From an uncultured Chryseobacterium sp. (lineage in GTDB: Bacteria; Bacteroidota; Bacteroidia; Flavobacteriales; Weeksellaceae): a stretch of DNA of 64,000 nucleotides. The position numbers and the translations under genes were made by a program. The DNA is taken from positions 372,001-436,000 of the forward strand of contig CAJYGB010000018.1 of assembly GCA_913774355.1 (NCBI GenBank). Reading direction: 5' to 3'. The notes beneath the pieces were generated by a model. The model did not search any database and was not told the DNA's origin. It saw nothing but the letters and a program-made list of their open reading frames with translations. Positions 18,277 through 28,228 of this stretch are shown here, in pieces (positions within the stretch are counted from its first letter, which is position 1; each line of letters opens with the position of its first letter).

Positions 18277-19314
18277 ATGAGTAATGTTTACGATAATATA
18301 CTTGGCCTAATAGGAAATACTCCTATGGTGAAGCTTAACACTGTGACGAAAGATATTCCTGCAACCGTTTATGCCAAGTTAGAATCATATAATCCTGGAC
18401 ATTCCACTAAAGACAGAATCGCACTTCATATTATAGAAAACGCTGAGAGAAAAGGTTTATTAAAAGAAGATTCCATCGTTGTGGAAACTACTTCCGGAAA
18501 TACAGGATTCTCTATTGCCATGGTCTGCATTATCAAAGGATATAAATGCATACTGGCCGTAAGTGATAAGACAAAACCTGAAAAAATTGCTTATCTTAAA
18601 GCATTGGGAGCTACCGTATACATCTGTCCGGCGAATGTTCCGGCGAATGATCCGAGATCCTATTATGAAGTAGCCAAAAGAATTGCTGCAGAAACCCCGA
18701 ATTCCATTTACATCAACCAGTACTTCAATGAGCTGAATATTGATGCTCATTACCAGACCACGGGTCCTGAAATCTGGGAACAGACGCAGGGAAAGATTAC
18801 CCATCTTTTTGCCTGTACGGGAACCGGCGGTACTTTGTCAGGTTCAGCAAAATTCTTAAAAGAAAAAAATCCTTTTATAAAAATCATAGGTGTGGACGCT
18901 GACGGATCTATCCTGAAAAGCTATCACGAAACCGGGGAGATCCATAAAGAAGACGTTCATCCTTACCAGATTGAAGGAATGGGAAAAAATTTAATTCCTT
19001 CCGCTCTTCTGTTCGACAAGGTGGATGAATTTGTGAGAGTGAATGATGAAATGTCGGCCTACAGAACCCGGGAAATTGCCTTGAAAGAAGCAATCATGGG
19101 AGGTTATACCACCGGAGCGGTAACCCAGGCACTGATGCAGTATTCCCATTCTCACAAATTTTCCGAAAATGATCTGGTGGTTTTAATTTATCCTGATCAC
19201 GGTTCAAGGTACATCACCAAAGTGTACAGTGATAAATGGATGGCAGAACAGGGTTTTATTAATAACTGTGTTCACAATTACGATGAAGTTTTCAAAACCG
19301 AATTCATCAAATAA
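18277..19314 (+). CDS. PLP-dependent cysteine synthase-fold enzyme (candidate cysteate-forming enzyme)
   Basis: A 345-residue fold-type II PLP enzyme related to O-acetylserine sulfhydrylase and cystathionine beta-synthase, without CBS domains. Visible motifs: IGNTPMVKL at the N-terminus, NPGHSTKDR with the PLP Lys, TTSGNTG for substrate carboxylate binding, and a glycine-rich TGTGGTLSG phosphate cup. In ordinary cysteine synthases the lysine loop reads NPxGSxKDR; here it is GHSTKDR, so the substrate pocket probably differs. The next gene is an alpha-oxoamine synthase. In sulfonolipid-making Flavobacteriia, cysteate is condensed with a fatty acyl group by such an enzyme, so this gene may supply cysteate or a related amino acid. 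Plain cysteine or cystathionine synthesis remains possible. Confidence 0.88.
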   Translation: MSNVYDNILGLIGNTPMVKLNTVTKDIPATVYAKLESYNPGHSTKDRIALHIIENAERKGLLKEDSIVVETTSGNTGFSIAMVCIIKGYKCILAVSDKTKPEKIAYLKALGATVYICPANVPANDPRSYYEVAKRIAAETPNSIYINQYFNELNIDAHYQTTGPEIWEQTQGKITHLFACTGTGGTLSGSAKFLKEKNPFIKIIGVDADGSILKSYHETGEIHKEDVHPYQIEGMGKNLIPSALLFDKVDEFVRVNDEMSAYRTREIALKEAIMGGYTTGAVTQALMQYSHSHKFSENDLVVLIYPDHGSRYITKVYSDKWMAEQGFINNCVHNYDEVFKTEFIK

Positions 19315-19338
19315 GGAGCGAATAAATTTATACAAACC

Positions 19339-19365
19339 AAGCCTTTTTGTAACCACAAAAGGCTT
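19339..19365 (+). terminator. Hairpin with T run between the two PLP-enzyme genes
   Basis: aagcctttt pairs with aaaaggctt, followed by five T. It lies 24 bases past the first stop and 22 bases before the next ATG, so it either separates two units or attenuates read-through into the oxoamine synthase gene. Confidence 0.7.
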
Positions 19366-19387
19366 TTTTACTTAAAATATTAATAAA

Positions 19388-20662
19388 ATGTTGGATATTT
19401 TTGACAGAATAAAAGAAAATCCAGGACCTCTTGGACAGTTTGCAGATTATGGCGAAGGCTATTTCATTTTCCCCAGATTAGAAGGACCGATCGGCCCGAG
19501 GATGCAGTTCCAGGGTAAAGAAGTTATCTTCTGGAGTGCTAATGATTATCTGGGAATGTGTAATCACCCCGAAGTGCTGGAAGCCGACGCAAAGGCAGCT
19601 GCAGAATTCGGAATGTTCTATCCGATGGGCGCAAGAGCGATGTCCGGAGAAACGGAACAGCACCTTCAACTGGAAAGAGAACTGGCTGATTTTGTTCAGA
19701 AGGAATCCGCCTATTTATTGAATTTCGGTTACCAGGGAATGGTTTCTACGATCGATGCTTTGGTAGGAAGAAATGATGTAATTGTTTATGATGTTGATTC
19801 TCATGCCTGTATTGTTGACGGGGTGAGACTTCACGCCGGAAAAAGATTTACATACAGACATAACGATATTGCCAGCCTTGAAAAAAACCTTGAAAGAGCA
19901 ACCAAAGTAGCTGAGGAGACAGGAGGCGGTATTCTTGTTATCACTGAAGGAGTATTCGGAATGAGAGGCCAGCAGGGAAAATTAAAAGAAATCTGTGACC
20001 TGAAATCCAAGTTCAAATTCAGATTACTGGTAGATGACGCGCATGGATTCGGTACTCTTGGTAAAACAGGAGCCGGAGCCGGTGAAGAGCAGGGATGCCA
20101 GGATCAGATCGATGTATACTTCTCTACTTTCGCCAAATCAATGGCGGGTTTCGGAGCTTTCATCGCAGGAGATAAAGAAATCATCAGATATCTGAAATTC
20201 AATTTAAGATCCCAGATCTTCGCAAAATCACTTACGATGCCAATGGTAATCGGTGGCCTGAAAAGACTTGAACTGTTGAGAACAAGACCGGAAATAAAAG
20301 CCAAGCTTTGGGAAAACACCTACAAATTACAGAACGGACTTAAAGAGAGAGGTTTTAATATTGGGGATACCAATACCTGTGTAACTCCTGTGATGATGCA
20401 GGGAACACCTGTAGAAGCAACACTTCTGGTGAAAGATTTAAGAGAAAATTACAGAATCTTCACTTCAGTAGTGATATATCCGGTTATTCCAAAAGGGATG
20501 ATCCTGTTAAGACTAATTCCTACCGCTTCACACACCGATGCGGAAATCAATGAAACCCTGGCTGCTTTTGAAGCGATCCATGACAAATTGGTAAGCGGAC
20601 ACTACAAAGAGCAGGAACAGAAATTACTGGAAGAACAGGGCTTAAGCTTTAAAGCGATTTAA
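19388..20662 (+). CDS. Alpha-oxoamine synthase (candidate cysteate acyltransferase of sulfonolipid synthesis)
   Basis: A 424-residue fold-type I PLP enzyme of the 8-amino-7-oxononanoate synthase/serine palmitoyltransferase family, which joins an amino acid to an acyl thioester with loss of CO2. Seen: WSANDYLGM, GARAMSG, DVDSHACIVDG (His stacking on PLP), VDDAHGFGTLG (PLP-binding Asp and His) and STFAKSMAGFG (Schiff-base Lys). At 424 residues with an N-terminal extension it is longer than typical BioF (~385) and resembles SPT-like enzymes. Chryseobacterium-type bacteria make sulfobacin/capnine sulfonolipids by condensing cysteate with a fatty acyl group; the adjacent cysteine-synthase-like gene supports that role here. 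Sphingolipid SPT or BioF/Kbl-type activity is the alternative. Confidence 0.88.
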   Translation: MLDIFDRIKENPGPLGQFADYGEGYFIFPRLEGPIGPRMQFQGKEVIFWSANDYLGMCNHPEVLEADAKAAAEFGMFYPMGARAMSGETEQHLQLERELADFVQKESAYLLNFGYQGMVSTIDALVGRNDVIVYDVDSHACIVDGVRLHAGKRFTYRHNDIASLEKNLERATKVAEETGGGILVITEGVFGMRGQQGKLKEICDLKSKFKFRLLVDDAHGFGTLGKTGAGAGEEQGCQDQIDVYFSTFAKSMAGFGAFIAGDKEIIRYLKFNLRSQIFAKSLTMPMVIGGLKRLELLRTRPEIKAKLWENTYKLQNGLKERGFNIGDTNTCVTPVMMQGTPVEATLLVKDLRENYRIFTSVVIYPVIPKGMILLRLIPTASHTDAEINETLAAFEAIHDKLVSGHYKEQEQKLLEEQGLSFKAI

Positions 20663-20676
20663 AATAATATCATGGA

Positions 20677-20700
20677 AACCACTGGAGCATTTCAGTGGTT
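20677..20700 (+). terminator. Intrinsic terminator after the oxoamine synthase gene
   Basis: Perfect eight-base stem aaccactg/cagtggtt with an eight-base loop and a long T run directly after the stem. Confidence 0.88.
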
Positions 20701-20797
20701 TTTTTTTCATTTAAAATTAATTCACCAATGCCATTATTAATTTAGGGAATTCAGAAATTAAGAGTTGCATATATTATAAAAATTAAATTATTTGAAA

Positions 20798-20805
20798 TAA
20801 CTTTG
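20798..20805 (+). promoter_or_regulatory. Candidate -7 promoter element close to a TTG start
   Basis: taactttg matches TAnnTTTG and ends 13 bases before the TTG start of the radical SAM gene. This implies a leader of only a few bases. No good -33 TTG is visible at the usual spacing. Confidence 0.4.
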
Positions 20806-20818
20806 CAAAAAATTTCTG

Positions 20819-23020
20819 TTGAAAGATCTGCTTCTTATCACCCCACCCTTTACCCAACTTAATACGCCTTATCCTGCCACGGCTTACATCAAAGGTTTTC
20901 TGAATACCAAAAATATTTCGAGTCATCAGACGGATTTGGGGATTGAGGTTATTCTCGCTTTATTTTCAAAAGAAGGGCTTCGTAAAGTTTTTGATAAGGA
21001 TATCGATCTTCCGAATGTTTCGGAAAATGCCCAACGGATCTTTACTTTAAAGAACGAGTATATCAAAACCATCGACCAGGTCATCCGTTTTCTTCAGGGA
21101 AAAACACCGACCCTGGCCCGGCAGATCTGCTCGATGAATTTTCTTCCGGAAGCCTCCCGTTTTAATCAGTTGGACGATATGGAATTCGCCTTCGGAAATA
21201 TGGGTTTGCAGGATAAGGCCAAACATTTGGCGACCCTGTACCTCGAAGACCTTTCCGATTATATTGTGGAAAACGCAGATCCTGATTTCGGATTCAGCCG
21301 TTACGCTGAACGGTTAGGAAAAAGTGCCAACTCATTTGATGAGCTGTACGCAAAAATACTTGGAGACCTTACTTTTATCGATTACTTTACTTTGGAAATC
21401 CTTCGGGAAAAACTGCAAACCGTGCAACCCAAGCTGGTCTGTTTTTCAATACCTTTTCCCGGGAATCTGTATGCAGCTTTCCGTTGTGCCAAATATATCA
21501 AAGAAAATTATCCGGACATCAAGACAGCAATGGGCGGCGGTTTTCCAAATACTGAATTACGGGAAATAAAAGACCCAAGGGTATTTGACTTTTTTGATTT
21601 TATCACCCTTGATGACGGAGAACTTCCCCTGGAACTGCTGTGTGAAAATATCTCCCGTACCGGACAAAATGAAATTGAAGCACCGCAGTTCAAAAGAACT
21701 TTTTTGATGGAGAATGGGGCCGTAGTTTATAAAAACAATTCGGCACGGCACGATTATAAGCAGGCGGATATCGGAACGCCCGACTACAGCGATCTGAAAC
21801 TGGACCAATATATTTCGGTGATCGAAATTGCCAATCCTATGCACAGCCTCTGGAGTGACGGAAGATGGAACAAGCTGACGATGGCGCATGGCTGCTATTG
21901 GGGGAAATGTACCTTTTGCGATATTTCTCTGGATTATATAAAAATCTACGAACCAATTTCCGCAAGGATTCTGGTCGACCGAATGGAAGAACTGATTGAG
22001 TCTACAGGAGAAACGGGATTCCATTTTGTAGATGAAGCCGCACCGCCTGCGCTGATGCGGGAAGTCGCCCTTGAAATTTTACGGAGAAATCTTGTCGTTA
22101 CGTGGTGGACGAACATCCGTTTTGAAAAGAGCTTCACGAAAGATCTCTGCTTTCTTTTAAAACTTTCGGGTTGCGTTGCCGTTTCAGGAGGACTCGAAGT
22201 GGCAAGCGACCGTCTGCTAAAATTAATAGACAAAGGAATTTCCGTGGAGCAGGTTGCCAAAGTTACCCGTAATTTTACGGAAGCCGGAATTATGATCCAT
22301 GCGTATCTCATGTACGGCTACCCTACCCAGACCATCCAGGAAACCGTGGACTCCCTGGAAATGGTGCGGCAGCTTTTCGAGATGGGAATTTTACAAAGCG
22401 CCTTTTGGCATCAGTTTGCCATGACCGCGCATTCGCCTGTCGGGCTGAATCCTGAAGCGTTTGGTGTTACGCCTTTGAAGCAGGAGATTTTATTTGCCAA
22501 CAACGATATCGATTTCACCGACAAAACCGGGATTGATCACGGCAAGTTCAGTTTCGGACTGAAGAAGTCTCTCTTCAATTATATGCATGGAATTAATTTT
22601 GAACTTCCGCTTCAGGAATGGTTTGATTTTAAAATTCCGAGAACGACCATTCACCCTGACTACATTCACGACTGTCTTTTGGAAGAAGATGATTTTAAAT
22701 TTAAAGGAAACTCGAAAATCATCTTTTTAACACAAAACGTAATCGCTGAGAATCGCATAAAAACAAAAAAGAAGTCCGTTTACCCGTACACGAAAATTAC
22801 AGCGCACCTAAAAACCAATATTGTCAGCGTAGAGCTGGAGCAGGAACAGGCGCAATGGCTGTTGCATACCTTTAAAGAAAATGCCATTGAAAATCAGAAA
22901 AAACCTATGCTTCAGCAACTTAAAGACAACTTTGAAGAAAAACTGGAAGATTTTGAACTGTTCTGGTTTTCCAGGCCGATGCAGCAACTGAAGGAAAACG
23001 GAGTGATTTTGAGTTTGTAA
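20819..23020 (+). CDS. B12-binding-type radical SAM protein
   Basis: A 733-residue protein starting with TTG; an in-frame TAA at 20798 leaves room only for this start or a CTG one codon earlier, and no ATG precedes residue 100. The N-terminal half resembles a cobalamin-binding Rossmann region (LLLITPPFTQLNTPYPATAYIKG, later AMGGGFPN). A radical SAM barrel follows with the cluster-binding sequence GCYWGKCTFCD. The spacing is CX4CX2C, not the usual CX3CX2C. VDEAAPP, SGGLEVASDRLL and YLMYGYPTQT are later barrel strands. The substrate is unknown; B12-type members perform methylations or ring chemistry, but here cobalamin binding is inferred only from N-terminal layout. It is a single-gene unit between a terminator and a repeat-rich gap. 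Confidence 0.8.
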   Translation: MKDLLLITPPFTQLNTPYPATAYIKGFLNTKNISSHQTDLGIEVILALFSKEGLRKVFDKDIDLPNVSENAQRIFTLKNEYIKTIDQVIRFLQGKTPTLARQICSMNFLPEASRFNQLDDMEFAFGNMGLQDKAKHLATLYLEDLSDYIVENADPDFGFSRYAERLGKSANSFDELYAKILGDLTFIDYFTLEILREKLQTVQPKLVCFSIPFPGNLYAAFRCAKYIKENYPDIKTAMGGGFPNTELREIKDPRVFDFFDFITLDDGELPLELLCENISRTGQNEIEAPQFKRTFLMENGAVVYKNNSARHDYKQADIGTPDYSDLKLDQYISVIEIANPMHSLWSDGRWNKLTMAHGCYWGKCTFCDISLDYIKIYEPISARILVDRMEELIESTGETGFHFVDEAAPPALMREVALEILRRNLVVTWWTNIRFEKSFTKDLCFLLKLSGCVAVSGGLEVASDRLLKLIDKGISVEQVAKVTRNFTEAGIMIHAYLMYGYPTQTIQETVDSLEMVRQLFEMGILQSAFWHQFAMTAHSPVGLNPEAFGVTPLKQEILFANNDIDFTDKTGIDHGKFSFGLKKSLFNYMHGINFELPLQEWFDFKIPRTTIHPDYIHDCLLEEDDFKFKGNSKIIFLTQNVIAENRIKTKKKSVYPYTKITAHLKTNIVSVELEQEQAQWLLHTFKENAIENQKKPMLQQLKDNFEEKLEDFELFWFSRPMQQLKENGVILSL

Positions 23021-23091
23021 GTTTTTGGTCTTTTTCTTCTGGATTTTTAAAAATTTGTAATACGGCAAGTTTAACGGAAAGATTTATATCT

Positions 23092-23227
23092 AGATTCCTG
23101 TGGAATGACAAACTCGACGTTTATTTCTTTTTTACATCCCTATTTGTCATCCCGCAGGAATCCAAACATAGTATTAGAGATTAGCATGAAGGAGGCGAGA
23201 TTCCTACGTAATAACAATTCGACGTTT
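23092..23227. repeat. Cluster of short intergenic repeats (three copies, mixed orientation)
   Basis: One copy reads gattcctgtggaatgacaa then ctcgacgttt (from 23093). A second in opposite orientation is tttgtcatcccgcaggaatc (about 23143-23162). A third, gattcctacgtaataacaa then ttcgacgttt, lies at 23198-23227. Adjacent opposite copies can form a hairpin. These look like REP-type repeats scattered through Chryseobacterium-like genomes. Confidence 0.65.
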
Positions 23228-23252
23228 GTTTTTTTTAAAGTAAAACAATCAT

Positions 23253-24074
23253 TTACTTCTGCACTCCATCTTTCGTCACCTCTCCTACAATTACCTTTTC
23301 CTGGATTTTGATAAAGTTCGGGTCCATAATGGCCATTCGTTCGGCAATGGCTTTATAGGTTGGAAATTTCAGGATAGACGCACGCCCGGATATTTCGCGA
23401 TACAGTGTAAAGGTCTTTCCTCCTGCCGATTTCAGCTGCTTCGTGGTGGTAATGTATTTTCCGATATATTTGCTATTGGCATCGTAGATCTCGATATCGA
23501 CGAATGTTTTATCGGTAACCGTATCGTCCGCTCCAAAACTTACCGGAAGATTCGTAAAGTAGCCAACGGGTTTCCCATTGCTCAAAATTTCCCCGACATT
23601 ATTTACCGTAATATTTAATTTATCAATTTTGGTCCTGGTAGTATAAGCCTCTTTGGTCTTTGTGTCAAGCTTTCTCTTAGGAGAATTTTTAAAAAGTTCA
23701 TCCAGATTTTTAATGTTAATGCCTCGTTCATCAATGATTTTCAGGCTTTTGACTGAGGTATAAGCCGCCGACTTTTCTTCACCCGAAAATGCGGATGGCG
23801 AGGTATAATCCATTTCCAGTGTTTTGTCCTGGTTGTAAACCCTTTTGAGTTTGATGTAGCTGTCGCGGACCGAATCCACGATGCTTTTATCCTCGAATTC
23901 AATGGTGTAAATCGGTGTCTCCTTAAGGTCCATAAAGGTATAAATGCTTCCTTTGTTCGAAATTTTTGCCACGGGAATTCCTTCAAGATGTACAATTCCT
24001 CTTTTGATTTTAACGGTCTGCGCCTGGAAAAAGATGCCGAAAACTGTAAATAAAATGATTAAACCTCTTATCAT
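23253..24074 (-). CDS. Secreted protein of unknown function
   Basis: A 273-residue protein with a signal peptide (MIRGLIILFTVFGIFFQAQ) and a mixed alpha/beta mature part rich in Lys and Thr. Segments such as IVHLEGIPVAKISNKG and IEIYDANSKYIGKYITTTKQ suggest repeated beta-strands, but I recognise no family. It ends inside the repeat cluster and follows the atpC terminator, so it is probably transcribed alone. Confidence 0.7.
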   Translation of the reverse strand: MIRGLIILFTVFGIFFQAQTVKIKRGIVHLEGIPVAKISNKGSIYTFMDLKETPIYTIEFEDKSIVDSVRDSYIKLKRVYNQDKTLEMDYTSPSAFSGEEKSAAYTSVKSLKIIDERGINIKNLDELFKNSPKRKLDTKTKEAYTTRTKIDKLNITVNNVGEILSNGKPVGYFTNLPVSFGADDTVTDKTFVDIEIYDANSKYIGKYITTTKQLKSAGGKTFTLYREISGRASILKFPTYKAIAERMAIMDPNFIKIQEKVIVGEVTKDGVQK

Positions 24075-24100
24075 AAAACCGAATTCTTACCACATAAAAA

Positions 24101-24123
24101 AAAGTGTAACAAAGTTACACTTT
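24101..24123 (-). terminator. Intrinsic terminator of the atpDC operon
   Basis: Perfect ten-base stem aaagtgtaac/gttacacttt with a three-base loop and an A run on the + strand, giving eight T in the minus-strand transcript, 30 bases past the atpC stop. Confidence 0.88.
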
Positions 24124-24152
24124 CTTGAAAATATATTTAGCTTTTCATTTAA

Positions 24153-24434
24153 TTATTCACAAAGGATAATTCCTTTATTATGATTAAATTCTACAACACC
24201 GCTTTTGATGGGATAAGAAAAAACCGAATCTTTTTCATTTTCTTTGGTAAAATATTTTGCATAAGCTTCATCAATTGATTTGGCGTACAAATTCACTTTA
24301 CCACCAATTAAAGAAGAAACAATTCCTGCGTGGTTCTGCATGATGTGGAATTCACCATTTTTCCCCGGCAGCAATACAGAGTCTACTTCTCCTTCAAAAA
24401 CTACGTATTCTGGTGTTAAAATTTTTATATTCAT
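24153..24434 (-). CDS. atpC: F1 ATP synthase epsilon subunit (short form)
   Basis: A 93-residue subunit of the ATP synthase central stalk. It contains the N-terminal beta-sandwich (MNIKILTPEYVVFEGEVDSV, LPGKNGEFHIMQNHAG) and ends after GVVEFNHNKGIILCE. The C-terminal two-helix domain of E. coli-type epsilon, which inhibits ATP hydrolysis, is absent, as is usual in Bacteroidota. It follows atpD in the same transcript with a 55-base spacer that contains a degenerate repeat-like tract (ggcttttggctaatagcga). Confidence 0.93.
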   Translation of the reverse strand: MNIKILTPEYVVFEGEVDSVLLPGKNGEFHIMQNHAGIVSSLIGGKVNLYAKSIDEAYAKYFTKENEKDSVFSYPIKSGVVEFNHNKGIILCE

Positions 24435-24489
24435 TTTAATTGCTTTTGGCTTTTGGCTAATAGCGACGGGCTATCAGCAATTAGCATTA

Positions 24490-26048
<1,559 letters not shown>

Positions 26049-26152
26049 TTGGTAAAAAACAGATTTTTATCATACTTTTCAAGCAATGTAACGATAGAGC
26101 AATTTACCAATATAACAATGGATGCTGTTAAAATTATTGATACACTGGTATA

Positions 26153-26183
26153 TTGATAGATTGTTACATTATATCTATATTTG
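26153..26183 (+). promoter_or_regulatory. Promoter of ribF
   Basis: TTG at 26153-26155, a 20-base spacer and tatatttg at 26176-26183 form a near-consensus Bacteroidota promoter. Transcription would begin near 26190, downstream of an in-frame ATG at 26122, which supports the TTG start at 26203 for ribF. No FMN riboswitch fits in the short leader. Confidence 0.65.
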
Positions 26184-26202
26184 CAGTCAAAATTTTTCCG
26201 GT

Positions 26203-27129
26203 TTGAAAGTTTTCAGGAATTTTAGCGAATACACTTCTCAAAAGCCCCTGGCATTGTCTCTGGGCATGTTCGATGGCGTCCATCTTGGCCATAAAAGTAT
26301 TATCGATGAATTAATAAGGGTAGGTGGAGAGAATCACCTGGAAACCGCAGTGCTCACGTTCTGGCCGCATCCGAGGTTTGTTTTTAACCCGTCCGAAAAC
26401 CTGAAGCTGCTGAATACCCTGGAGGAAAAAACGTTTTTAATGGAAAAATACAACATTGAAAACCTGTTCCTGAAAGAATTTGATGAGGAATTCAGAAATC
26501 TGACCGGCGAAGAATTTGTACGGCAGATCCTGGTAGACAAACTGCATGTAAAATACCTGATCATCGGTTACGACCATTCTTTCGGGAAAAACAAAAGCGG
26601 GAACTTCGAACTGCTTCAAAAACTTTCGGAAGAACTTGATTTTGAAGTGGAACAGATGGAAGCGATCAACATCCATGAAAACAACATCAGCTCTACCAAA
26701 ATCCGGAAAGCCCTTCTGGATGGAAATATCCGGGAAGCCAATGAAATGCTGGGATATTCCTACTCTGTCTCCGGAACGGTAGTACACGGAAAAAAAATCG
26801 GCCGGACCATCGGTTATCCAACAGCCAACATTGAAACCGACTCTATTAAACTTTTACCGAAAAAAGGAGCTTATATTGTAGAAGTTTTTGTTAAAGATCA
26901 GCAATATAAAGGAATGCTAAGCATCGGCACAAATCCTACCGTTAACGGTGAAAAATTAACCGTAGAAGTCTACATTCTAGATTTCAACAACGATATCTAC
27001 GGTGAAAAAATCACTGTGAAATTCCGGGATTTCCTTCATGATGAAATTAAATTTGAAGGTTTGGAAAAGCTGATTGAAAGACTGGATGAGGATAAAAGGC
27101 TGACGGAGGAATTCCAGTTTTTAAAATAA
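26203..27129 (+). CDS. ribF: Bifunctional riboflavin kinase/FAD synthetase
   Basis: Makes FMN and then FAD. In the ~308-residue protein the N-terminal nucleotidyltransferase has LGMFDGVHLGH and YDHSFGKN, with ISSTKIRKAL closing that domain. The C-terminal kinase domain begins at SGTVVHGKKIGRTIGYPTANI (in part) and has the Thr of the PTAN motif. I start at TTG 26203 (reads LKVFRNFSEY, family-like MKVF). The upstream ATG at 26122 adds 27 residues of unrelated sequence and precedes the predicted promoter. It diverges from atpDC. Confidence 0.95.
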   Translation: MKVFRNFSEYTSQKPLALSLGMFDGVHLGHKSIIDELIRVGGENHLETAVLTFWPHPRFVFNPSENLKLLNTLEEKTFLMEKYNIENLFLKEFDEEFRNLTGEEFVRQILVDKLHVKYLIIGYDHSFGKNKSGNFELLQKLSEELDFEVEQMEAINIHENNISSTKIRKALLDGNIREANEMLGYSYSVSGTVVHGKKIGRTIGYPTANIETDSIKLLPKKGAYIVEVFVKDQQYKGMLSIGTNPTVNGEKLTVEVYILDFNNDIYGEKITVKFRDFLHDEIKFEGLEKLIERLDEDKRLTEEFQFLK

Positions 27130-27130
27130 A

Positions 27131-27154
27131 AAACCGTATCAAGCCATACGGTTT
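27131..27154. terminator. Hairpin terminator between ribF and the GLPGLI gene
   Basis: Perfect nine-base stem aaaccgtat/atacggttt with a six-base loop between two convergent genes. The better T run is on the minus-strand side. Confidence 0.75.
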
Positions 27155-27196
27155 CTTGTGACGGATCAATCCTGCGATTTTAAGCTATCTGATATT

Positions 27197-28012
27197 TCAA
27201 TCTTCTAATTCAATAGGATTATGTCCTTTTTTTTCTGTACTAACTGCTTTTTGTCTTTCTTTTTGATTTTGGGAAAATACGGTACCCATACTTTCCAATT
27301 GATATCTGGCATTTTCTCTAAAATTTGTTCTTGCCTGAGATAAGTCTTTTTTAGTAACATTCTTAGAGTTCTTATAGTACCTTTCACTTACGGTTACTAC
27401 CTTACCTTTTAATTCAGAACTTGAGGTCGATTTTACCAACTCAAAATCGTAATCTCCCGTTTTATCTGTAATTTTTATAATTAATCCGGGAAGGCCACTG
27501 AATTTATAGGGACCAAAAGGAAAAGGAATCTCAGTTGCATACCAGGCGGTCCAGTCTCTTCCTTTATAATGTACCTCTGCTTTTTTGCAAGTAATAGAAT
27601 TAATTACTTTTTTTTCATCAACAAGTTTCCAGTTATTAATAATAGGACTATCATAAGATAACAAAGTCATTCCTACCGACTCATAAAATTGTGAATGATC
27701 AATTGTTTGGATAATCAAAAAATTAGATTTTGAAACTGGGATATCGCTCAAATCAATAACGTCCTTATTCTTATTGTATTTTGCCATGAAAAGAGAGTCA
27801 AATTTCAATGCATTTTCACTGATAAAAAAAGCACGGTTATTGCCTATTTGTAATGAATAGAGTTCCTGATTTACATAGTCCTGATTGAGAGTATTAGGCT
27901 TATACTTAAGTAAATAGGTAAATTCTCCTATTAATGAATCCTTATTGACAGTCTGAGAAAATACAAAAGAGAAAATAAATAAGAATACAATGTTTAAAAA
28001 TTGGTTTTTCAT
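27197..28012 (-). CDS. GLPGLI family protein
   Basis: A secreted protein of about 271 residues starting MKNQFLNIVFLFIFSFVFSQ (signal peptide); an ATG three codons upstream (28021) is an equal alternative. The motif FSGLPGLIIKI, followed by YDFEL, places it in the Bacteroidota GLPGLI family of beta-rich exported proteins, whose function is unknown. WTAWYATEIPFPFGPYK just before the motif is also characteristic. It is alone on its strand, with a convergent terminator at its 3' end. Confidence 0.88.
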   Translation of the reverse strand: MKNQFLNIVFLFIFSFVFSQTVNKDSLIGEFTYLLKYKPNTLNQDYVNQELYSLQIGNNRAFFISENALKFDSLFMAKYNKNKDVIDLSDIPVSKSNFLIIQTIDHSQFYESVGMTLLSYDSPIINNWKLVDEKKVINSITCKKAEVHYKGRDWTAWYATEIPFPFGPYKFSGLPGLIIKITDKTGDYDFELVKSTSSSELKGKVVTVSERYYKNSKNVTKKDLSQARTNFRENARYQLESMGTVFSQNQKERQKAVSTEKKGHNPIELED

Positions 28013-28228
28013 AAAATTCATACTTCATTTAAAAAAAGACCGTCCAAAAAACTTTATTTCCATCCGTAATTACTGGAGTTTTAATAAATAAACAAAAAAC
28101 GTAGACGTATGTTTATTTAGTTTTACCAAATTTAAAAGATGTCAAAATAATTTTTTGAACGGTTAATATTATCAATTTAGATTAATATGATTAATCCAGG
28201 TAAGCTACTTCATTCAGTTATAAAATAA

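Noticed and set aside
18277..19314. Ordinary cysteine synthase (cysK) label
   Set aside because: The lysine loop differs from CysK and the neighbour suggests another acceptor, so no symbol is given.
23105..23311. 68-codon + strand open frame
   Set aside because: It runs through the REP-like repeat cluster and overlaps the 3' end of the secreted protein gene; no domain or signal.
26122..26202. N-terminal extension of ribF from ATG 26122
   Set aside because: It precedes the predicted promoter and adds non-family residues; TTG 26203 preferred.
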